In this document: positions 1 through 6,517 of the stretch, in pieces | Layout of the letters: the number at the start of each line of letters is the position of its first letter | Numbering within the stretch: the stretch's first letter is position 1 | NCBI GenBank assembly: GCA_015179025.1 | Contig: WHUX01000781.1 | Span: 1-10,758, forward strand | Source of the DNA: Terfezia claveryi | Taxonomy: Eukaryota > Ascomycota > Pezizomycetes > Pezizales > Pezizaceae | Reading direction: 5' to 3' | DNA: 10,758 nt | Notes under the pieces: model-generated | Seen by the model: only the letters and a program-made list of their open reading frames with translations | Database searches by the model: none | Told to the model about the DNA's origin: nothing | Program-made: the position numbers and the translations under genes

Positions 1-210
1 GTCCAAAATACAGGTAGGCAGGCGCAACTGCGCGGGAAGCGTAAACTGTAGAGTACGCATTTCCCTTCTAGAAACCCGTATGAATGTATTTTGCTAGTAG
101 TAAAACAGATATTGGAGAGGCCCAACTGCATTGACAATCCTGACCAAAGAGAAATGGGAGGTAACCGGTAGCATAAAACATGCCACTATGCTCTCTAGTT
201 ATGTCATCAA

Positions 211-241
211 TGATCACTCTAAGCAAACCTGGCAGTGATCA
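211..241. repeat. Perfect 8-bp inverted repeat
   Basis: TGATCACT at 211-218 is mirrored by AGTGATCA at 234-241 across a 15-nt spacer. It lies just past the 3' end of the decayed HNH_2 gene on the minus strand. It could fold as a weak hairpin near the end of that transcript, but short dyads arise by chance and no function is implied. The remainder of 1-256 shows no gene. Confidence 0.4.
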
Positions 242-256
242 CGTTTTGTCCTAACG

Positions 257-1162
257 TTACACTCTCCAACATAATCTCGCTGCCACTCCTAACTCAATCC
301 TCTCCTTACCATACGGCCCCGAAACCTAACCTCTTTCACCATGAGGAAATCATGTTGGAACGCCGGTTCTCCCGCACCTCTCATATTCCCAAGGACACTT
401 TGCCTAAAATGCCACCTCAATAACTCATCCGAAATTCTATGTGGATCCACCGGCTTCCTGCACACAGAATCAAGTAGTCTGCCGTCCATTCCATCCAGGT
501 CTACACCGAACACCACAACCTTATAGGTATATACAGTAGGTACCTTCTTATTCCACCAATTAGCTAAATGAATATGCTGAAGTGTAAACATGTACTCACA
601 TCATGATTTACCGAAAATAAATACTGATCAAACTGGTTATGAAGATTGGCCTGCAAGAGAAACCTATTCTGACAGGAGTTGATCTTTGACACTCCACTAG
701 TATCATCTATATCCGTAATCCATCTGCCGTAATCCCAATGATCCACTAGTCTGGTTAAAACGAGCCCAATTACCTATACGGTGTCATCTCCAGAGATAAC
801 ACACAGCTCGTTTCCTTCTCGAAATGCATCATCCCGACTCGACAAATTGAATGACTGTATCTTGTGAATCCACATCTCATCCGTCACTTGAATGGGCCCA
901 TGAACAAATTAACAACGAACTCTAATATCACAACAAAGTACTCACTGTCACAATAAACATCATATATACCAAGCTCAGCCGACGGTCGCTCGTTGACAGT
1001 ACATAGCCTGAATTCCTGTTCTGAACCCGGCGAAGTAACCAGAACGAACCCTAGAATCTGGAGGAAATTCGGATCCAGTCTGAACGAGTCCACCTAGGAG
1101 AATATTCAGATTACTACCATCGTAGAAGTATACGTTCCTAAAGTATGACCAGTTGATGCCAT
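257..1162 (-). pseudogene. Decayed fungal HNH_2-type (HNH endonuclease-like) protein gene
   Basis: Read on the minus strand, the pieces line up in order with a fungal protein family carrying a C-terminal HNH_2 domain. The start is an ATG at 1160-1162 (MASTGH), followed by FRNVYFYDGSN in a shifted frame and PNFLQILGFVLVTS in a third. After a 59-nt intron (887-945, GTGAGT...AAG) comes TDEMWIHK and CVISG, then a TAG at 774-776. Reading resumes at YGRWITDIDDTSG, KINSCQN and FDQYLFSVN. A probable 53-nt intron (547-599) leads to DPHRISDELLRWHFRQ and NMRGAGEP. A last shift near 311-321 is needed to reach YGKERIELGVAARL and a TAA at 257-259. The stretch between CVISG and YGRWI is too short: relatives, as I recall them, carry the His-containing AAHxFPL segment there, and only NWARF remains in another frame. 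The nuclease core therefore seems lost. The family match comes from memory of its motifs; the frame breaks are seen directly. A pseudogene is the best call, though a few of the indels could be sequence errors. Confidence 0.75.
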
Positions 1163-1687
1163 GTTGATTCTTATCCGAGTGCTGATTCGTACGTTGTGAC
1201 TGGAGCGAAGCATAAAAAGGCCATACCTATTTCTGGCACATGACACACGACCGCGGAACTTTTATATATTTATAATAAATCATATCGAATAAATGGCCTA
1301 TTTTTGCATTCACAAACCCCATTGTTTTTGTTATAGGTAATAAATTGTTACCGGTATCGCCTGCAAGCCTCTATTGAGTAATATAATATATTTGTGATAA
1401 ATTACAAAGATCAGGTCCGCGGAGCTGCAATATGCAACTTACCCCTCGGAGAAGATTCCATACTTTTACTTTTTCATCTTTCTCTTCGTTGGGCTGCAAA
1501 TTTTATTGTGAGGTTTTTCTAATTCACATTGGGGTTATAATACTGGACCAATCATCCTAGCTTGCACCTGATCTCAAATCTGAAGAACGAAACCACCGAA
1601 AGTAAGGAATAAATATATTAACAGAGGCTGAAGCGCAAGACCACATACCCACTTCGACATTCTAGCTCCCCCACACCATCTCTCACG
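1163..1687. other. Divergent, AT-rich intergenic region between the HNH_2 relic and DRE2
   Basis: There is no coding signal on either strand. The stretch 1260-1420 is very AT-rich. The last 100 nt before the DRE2 ATG turn pyrimidine-rich (a CCCCCACACC-type tract just upstream of the start), which is usual for fungal 5' leaders. The region should hold the promoters of both flanking genes. AT runs such as AATAAATATATTA near 1608-1620 could act as TATA-like elements for DRE2, but this is inferred from position only. Confidence 0.5.
1548..1552 (+). promoter_or_regulatory. CCAAT box upstream of DRE2
   Basis: The sequence ACCAATCA contains a CCAAT pentamer about 136 nt upstream of the DRE2 ATG. 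CCAAT is the core recognised by the fungal CCAAT-binding (Hap/AnCF) complex, and this distance fits. A pentamer is frequent by chance, so the call rests mainly on position. Confidence 0.3.
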
Positions 1688-2822
1688 ATGGCTCGGATGA
1701 GCGTACTCTCCTCATTTGCCCCTCCACTCTCTCCTCGACCCACCCATCTCGCCACATCCTCAAAACAACCTACCCAAAACCACAACTGACATCCAGATGC
1801 TCGACCGCCTCTCCGCTACCGGCCTGTCTTTCTACCAAGTGAACACTACTCCCGTGCCGTTATCCTCTCCGATCCATCATCTTCCATACCTATTGCCATT
1901 CCATCGTCTGTACTAGGGAAGACATTTTCTACGCTTAAGAAAGGTGGATGGCTGGAGAGTGAGGATTCGAGCTGGGGAGGGAAGGGGGAAGGGAGAGGGT
2001 GGATGTTCTTGTGAGTGGGTTTATGGTGGAGGAGGAGAGGGGGAAGAGGAGGTTTGTGAAACCGAGGGAGGCAGGGGAGAAGACCGTCGTTGCGATATCA
2101 TTGAAGAGGAGGAAGGAAGGTTCCCAGGCAGCTACGGCTACGCTTGTGGATACGAATACTACGTCGACGGCAGAAGTTAAGGCTACACCTCTGGTGGCTG
2201 CTACGAATGGGACTGCGAAGGCGAATAAACCAAGTACTGGGCAGCCGAGTGGGGTGGGGTTTATTGATTTTAGTGACGATTTTGGGAATGGGGATGATGA
2301 TGAGGAGGAATTGATTGATGAAGATGCATTGTTGGATAATATTGATGATCTTGCTATTCCAATTCAACCACGTAAGTCATTGTAACCACCACATCTCCCA
2401 CTGCGTTTACTAATCCCAGCACAAATCTAGCCGCTGAATGCGCACCCAAACCTGGAAAACGCCGCCGTGCATGTAAAGATTGCTCCTGTGGACTCCGCGA
2501 GGCTCTCGAAGAGGAAGACGCCAAGAAACGTTCTTCGGCCGATGCTGCACTCAAGAAACTTGAGGAGGCGAAGCAGAAGGTTGCTGCGGCGAGTGCAGGG
2601 GCTGATGGGAGAACAAGAGCAATAGTGAGATTGGGAAGGGAGGGGTATTGTTGACGACGGATGATCTAGCAGAGATTGATTTCACGGTGAAGGGTAAGAC
2701 GGGCAGCTGTGGAAGTTGCTATTTGGGTGATGCGTTTAGATGTTCTGGGTGTCCATATACAGGGTTGCCGGCGTTCAAGCCTGGCGAGGAAGGTTAGGTT
2801 ACAGTTGGATGATCAGTTTTAA
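1688..2822 (+). CDS. DRE2: Fe-S cluster assembly protein Dre2 (anamorsin/CIAPIN1), reading frame broken about five times
   Basis: Dre2 works with the diflavin reductase Tah18 as the electron-transfer module for cytosolic Fe-S assembly. The N-terminal methyltransferase-like domain is recognisable from [28 protein letters not shown] and [11 protein letters not shown], but these lie in three different frames. An acidic linker ([17 protein letters not shown]) leads to a 59-nt intron at 2372-2430 (GTAAGT...TCTAG, branch ACTAAT). Splicing gives [22 protein letters not shown], which holds the CX10CX2CXC cluster motif. The C terminus holds [15 protein letters not shown], the CX2CX7CX2C motif, and ends [13 protein letters not shown]. 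Frame changes are needed at about 1744-1775, 1826-1834, 1970-1998, 2605-2615 and 2788-2793; the last is one extra base in GAGGAAGG. Each segment stays family-like and all eight cysteines survive. Sequencing or assembly indels in a live essential gene are therefore at least as likely as a young pseudogene. The ATG at 1688 is chosen because it opens the frame with FAPPLS. Confidence 0.85.
2372..2430 (+). other. DRE2 intron
   Basis: This is a 59-nt GT-AG intron with donor GTAAGT, branch TTTACTAATC near 2405-2414 and acceptor AATCTAG. Removing it joins CCA C to CC GCT, restoring the PPxECxPKPGK signature of Dre2, so both borders are well supported. Confidence 0.85.
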
Positions 2823-3267
2823 GTGGGGAGTAGAGGGTGGAGCGTATGGAGGGATTCATTGCTTGGAGTCTGGAACATCAGGTGTTGGTTCTTGGCTTTG
2901 CTTGATTGATTTGCGGTCCTTTCAGGATGCTGTGCGCTAATTTTATTATGCACGATTATCTCTTAGAGATTGCGGTGTTGATCCTAGTTTATGATTGGTA
3001 CAATAATACATCTGGAATGAGCCCACAATTGGCCTGAAATCCTGGCACGCCTGTATATTTACATATTCATGAAGCTCAACCATTTGAATATACCTTTATT
3101 TGAGAATGATTTCAGATAACTGAATTGCAGTTAGCAAAAATCAAACCACGTATCTTTATCCTTGTTAAAAAAATTATACCACGTCCAGAGCTGCAGCTCG
3201 CTTCCCGCCTTACCCACAATCCGTAATTTCACCTAACATAATCTCCAGTTCAGAAACCTCCGCGATC
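2823..3267. other. Intergenic region between DRE2 and TSC10
   Basis: This 445-nt stretch holds the 3' untranslated part of DRE2 and the promoter and leader of TSC10. From about 2940 it is AT-rich, with an A/T run at 3165-3178. No convincing gene, tRNA or structured RNA was seen. The stretch just before the TSC10 ATG is C-rich, as in the other leaders here. Confidence 0.5.
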
Positions 3268-4392
3268 ATGCCCGACCAGCGACCACCCTCCTCAATAAGC
3301 TCTCTTTCCCTTGTTCTAACTGCCATCCCACTCCTCGTCGGTCTCCTCGCAATGTTCCCCTTTACTGGCAAAAACAAGTTTCCCGTCAAAGGTCGTCTAG
3401 TCGTAATCACCGGTGGCAGCCAAGGAATGGGATTGGAGGTTGCAAAATTGCTAGCTAGGAAAGGAGCGAATGTGGTAATCGTTGCTAGGGGAGTAGAGAA
3501 ATTGGAGAAGGCGATGAAAGAGGTGGAGGCAGAGGCGGTGGAGGGGAGTGGGCAGAAGTTCAAGTGGTGTAGTGGGGATATGTCGGTGGCTGGGGAGGTA
3601 GAGAGGGTTTTTGCGGAGGTGGTGAAGTGGGGAGGGGTGCCGGACATAGTATGGACATGTGCTGGTGAGTGGGATAGCTGATACTCCTACCCCTACTACA
3701 TACCTATGGATGGATGATTCTATAAGGGCGGGAATACTGATTGTTGTGTGAGGACAGGTGCTGCGCATCCAGGTTTATTCACCGAGGTTACGTCGGAGGT
3801 TCTCGAGTCGCAAATGAGAACGAATTACTTTTCCGCCATGCACACCGCACATTCAGCATTACGATTAATGACCTCCTCACCCCTACCCGACGATGCTCCC
3901 CAGAGACACCTTGTGTTTACGGCTTCAGTACTGGCATTCATCCCCCTCGCTGGGTACAACCCCTACACGCCGGCCAAAGCCGCTCTGCGCGCTCTCGCAG
4001 ACGGTTTAAGGCAGGAATGCCTCCTCCACGGTATTGACGTGCACTGCTGTTTCCCCGCAACAATCTACACCCCTGGCCATGAATTCGAGCAGTCAGTAAA
4101 GCCGTCATTGACGAAGAAGTTGGAGGAGGGGGATAGCGGACAGACGCCGGAGGAGGTGGCGAAGGTGTGTGTGCGGAAGTTGGAAAAGGGGCAGAGTAAT
4201 GTTATTACGAGTTTGGTGGGGGAGGCGTTGAGAGCTACGGCGTGGGGGGGGAGCAGGAGGGGAAATGTAGTGGCAGATACGGTGTGGATTTGGATTGTGG
4301 CTGTGGTCTGGTTGTTTGTAGGGTGGGATATGGAGAGGACGGTGAGGAGGTGGGGGAGGGAAAACGGGTATGCGGGGAGCAAGAAGGACTGA
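3268..4392 (+). CDS. TSC10: 3-ketodihydrosphingosine reductase Tsc10 (short-chain dehydrogenase, ER membrane)
   Basis: The predicted enzyme reduces 3-ketodihydrosphingosine to dihydrosphingosine with NADPH, the second step of sphingolipid synthesis, at the ER. Two exons (3268-3664 and 3758-4392) encode 343 residues, a normal size. The 93-nt intron 3665-3757 has donor GTGAGT, branch ATACTGAT and acceptor GACAG, and joins WTCAG to AAHPG. A hydrophobic N-terminal segment (about 10-32) is followed by the Rossmann signature TGGSQGMG (48-55), VIVARG (70-75), N155 and S189, and the catalytic YTPAK (Y202, K206). A second membrane segment lies at about 303-323 (VVADTVWIWIVAVVWLFVGW), followed by a basic tail. 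This paired-anchor SDR layout and the NPYTPAKAALRALADGLRQE region fit the Tsc10/KDSR family. The ATG at 3268 gives the membrane anchor directly. Other SDRs are less likely because of the C-terminal anchor. No frame problems were seen. Confidence 0.92.
3665..3757 (+). other. TSC10 intron
   Basis: This 93-nt GT-AG intron (GTGAGT...GACAG) is the longest in the window. It contains in-frame stops. Its removal completes a glycine codon and joins the two halves of the SDR fold, giving the CAGAAHPG stretch. Confidence 0.9.
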
Positions 4393-4483
4393 GAGTTGCG
4401 ATTGAGGTGGTGGTAGTAATGGCTAATGGAGGAGGATACCTGTAATGCCTTGAGCAAACAATGGGCTCTGAATTTTAGGCCGC

Positions 4484-4584
4484 ATCGCGATTCCAATCAA
4501 TTGTTTACTCAGCGCTGACGAGAACCTGTGGCTTGGCGCTTGACACGTGAAAGAACAATCGCGATCTGAATCACTTGAATTGTT
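4484..4584 (+). repeat. Two direct copies of an ATCGCGAT...AATCA...ATTGTTT element
   Basis: ATCGCGAT at 4484-4491 is followed by AATCA and ATTGTTT. ATCGCGAT at 4558-4565 is again followed by AATCA and, after five extra bases, ATTGTTT. The copies are 74 nt apart upstream of TFG2. The shared order of three blocks makes chance less likely than a lone octamer would, but the role is unknown. Confidence 0.45.
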
Positions 4585-4643
4585 TCAGTTACCGTGCACT
4601 GTAAACCCAAATCTACGCCTACCCCGACGACTGTACAGTGGCT

Positions 4644-4679
4644 ACGTTGATCGCCTGAAGACCATCAGGTGATATACGT
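4644..4679. repeat. Imperfect 15-bp inverted repeat upstream of TFG2
   Basis: The left arm 4644-4658 and right arm 4665-4679 match at 12 of 15 positions around a 6-nt loop. The inner TCGCCTGA/TCAGGTGA portion is nearly perfect, with one G-U type mismatch. It sits 120-155 nt upstream of the TFG2 ATG and could be a protein-binding dyad or a leader hairpin. Confidence 0.45.
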
Positions 4680-4798
4680 CGCCAACAGAGACAGTCTCCC
4701 AGTCGACTGAGCTTAGGTGACCCTCTTTTCTGGGACCCTAACCGTTTAGCGAGGCATTCACCTTACCTCTATTTATCACCCCCACACCAACCCTCATC

Positions 4799-5953
4799 AT
4801 GTCCACAGCAATCAAACAAGAACCCAGCCTCGCCGCAAATAAATCCGAGCCCTCCGACCTCCCTCCCCACATCAAGCACGAAGGCGCCGGCGCTGCCTCT
4901 GACGACGATGACTACGAGGACGCAGGGGATCTGGATATGTCCAACGGCAAGCGTGGGCTCTGGCTCGTCAAGCTCCCGCGATTTCTCCTGGAGCAATGGG
5001 ACAAATTGGAAGAAGACGAGGAGATTACGCTGGGGGAGATCCTTGTTAGCAGCGAGGAGAAATTCCGGTTGAAGTTAAACCCATCGCTGGCGGCGCATAA
5101 AGATCTCCCGGAAACGTACGATATGGTTCTGAATAATCGCTCGGTCTCAAATACATGGGTATTTACGGAGAAGGATATGCCGGGGTACCATGAAAATGGG
5201 GGTGGGCCTATGAGGAAGGTGGCGCAACAGGAGAATATGCCTGCTATGCCTGCACGGCTGCTGTATGGGACGGATAAGAAGCAGGGTTTTGCGGATAGGA
5301 ATAAAGGTTCGTGGAAAGGTGGGCCTGGTGTCGCAGGTGGTAATAGGGGAAATCCGTATATGAGGAAGGCTATCCCTAAGAAGACTGCGCTTGTGGGAAC
5401 GGTGGTACATGAAGCAACGGTGATGACGCCAGAGGGTGATGAGAAGTATAAGAGGTTGATTGTGGAGGCTCATAAGAAGGCTATGGAGCCGAAGAAGACC
5501 GTTACGGTGTTGGAGGGGCCCGTGGGGGGGAATTTACTTGCTCCTGGAACAACGGGTGGGAGTACCGGGAATTTCGATACGTTTATCAGGAAGGACAAGG
5601 AGAAGGAGAAGAAGACTACGGATCAGAAGAGTACAAGAATGGAGAGGGCACAATTGTTGGATGCACTATTTGGTTGTTTTAAGCAGTATACGGCGTGGAG
5701 TATCAAGGGGTTGAAGCAGAGGTTGGGGCAGCCGGAGGCGTATCTTAAGGAGGTTTTGGGAGAGATTGCGGTATTGCATAAGAGTGGGAGGTTTGCGTTG
5801 AAGTATACGTTGAAACCGGAATATATGCAGAAGGTGCCACAGGGGGTGGAGGGGGTGGAGGGAGTGAGCGCGGATGGGACAACTGCGGAAGGGGCGATTG
5901 AGCTCGATGAAGATGAGGATGAGGAGGAAGAGGAGATGGAAGATGTCTTGTAG
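4799..5953 (+). CDS. TFG2: Transcription initiation factor IIF, beta subunit (Tfg2/RAP30)
   Basis: TFIIF beta pairs with Tfg1, binds RNA polymerase II and helps load it into the preinitiation complex in the nucleus. The 384-residue protein is encoded by one uninterrupted exon. After an acidic, low-complexity N terminus comes the dimerisation domain opening with KRGLWLVKLPRFLLEQW (about 51-67), then ITLGEI and the strand-rich segment ending NTWVFTEKDMPGY. A basic linker follows, with IPKKTALVGTVVHEATVMTP and EYKRL-like sequence typical of the subunit. The C-terminal winged-helix domain (about 280-345) starts RMERAQLLDALFGCFKQYTAW and ends GRFALKYTLKPEY. The tail at 366-384 is almost purely acidic. 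Two IKxE sequences (K6, K26) near the N terminus resemble SUMO-attachment sites. The ATG at 4799 is preceded by a C-rich leader (CCTCATCATG) and gives a family-like N terminus. No anomalies were found. Confidence 0.95.
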   Translation: MSTAIKQEPSLAANKSEPSDLPPHIKHEGAGAASDDDDYEDAGDLDMSNGKRGLWLVKLPRFLLEQWDKLEEDEEITLGEILVSSEEKFRLKLNPSLAAHKDLPETYDMVLNNRSVSNTWVFTEKDMPGYHENGGGPMRKVAQQENMPAMPARLLYGTDKKQGFADRNKGSWKGGPGVAGGNRGNPYMRKAIPKKTALVGTVVHEATVMTPEGDEKYKRLIVEAHKKAMEPKKTVTVLEGPVGGNLLAPGTTGGSTGNFDTFIRKDKEKEKKTTDQKSTRMERAQLLDALFGCFKQYTAWSIKGLKQRLGQPEAYLKEVLGEIAVLHKSGRFALKYTLKPEYMQKVPQGVEGVEGVSADGTTAEGAIELDEDEDEEEEEMEDVL

Positions 5954-6517
5954 GGGCTGATTTGAGGAACCAAACGCTAGGGGACGGGGGGTATTGACGA
6001 AGAGAGCATCAGGATCCTCTGGCCCCACCTTCGACAAAAAATATCACAGCCTCACATTTATACATTCATATAGGATATGGGTCTCTTTGGCGTTCTTGTC
6101 TGTTTTGTTTACTTTGGGTTGCTCTTGCTCGTTGTTGGGGTTGTTTTGTTTCCTATGTAGACTTTACGTTCTTTTGATTTTCCCGGAGAAGCCTGCTGGA
6201 TGCCTGGGGTGAGGAACAGTTTCGCTTTGTGAGGAGTGTGTAAACACTTATTCAAGTACTTGCTGGGTGTTGAAGGTGTTGAGATAATATTGGATAGAGT
6301 GATAGAATGAGAGAGGAATTCATGCGTAGATCTCCCCAACGCAGGCGTACACATGGTCATTAAGTGCCGTACCTGAAGAATCCGTATCCTTGGAATTTGG
6401 TAGACATAGCAAAGCACATCTCCAACCTTGATATCCTCGTGAGGTATATTCACCCCAAACCTGAGGAATACAACCCGACCGAACTTTGGGGAGAGTGATT
6501 CCGCCCTGGAATCCGGG
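5954..6517. other. Intergenic region between TFG2 and MON1
   Basis: This 564-nt gap lacks a supported gene. The first part is the T-rich TFG2 3' region. A perfect 5-bp dyad, AGTGT-GTAA-ACACT at 6235-6248, contains a GTAAACA forkhead-like core. From about 6440 the frame of MON1 is open but has no ATG before 6518; the last upstream stop in that frame is a TGA near 6436-6438. A 5' extension of MON1 would therefore need an upstream exon, for which I saw no strong splice acceptor. Confidence 0.45.

Larger units (their letters stand above)
4393..4798. other. Intergenic region between TSC10 and TFG2
   Basis: This 406-nt gap holds no gene. It contains two copies of an ATCGCGAT-headed element (4484 and 4558), a CACGTG hexamer at 4544-4549 of the kind bound by bHLH factors, and an imperfect dyad at 4644-4679. 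The final 50 nt before the TFG2 ATG are C-rich, as in the other leaders. The density of motifs suggests the TFG2 promoter, but the evidence is positional. Confidence 0.5.

Noticed and set aside
3210..3647. 145-codon minus-strand frame over TSC10 exon 1, and a similar one at 4065-4496
   Set aside because: Both are shadows of the TSC10 coding strand, Ser/Thr/Pro-rich by composition and without domains.
6235..6248. AGTGT-GTAA-ACACT dyad with a forkhead-like core
   Set aside because: A 5-bp arm and a 7-base consensus are too short to support a regulatory call alone.
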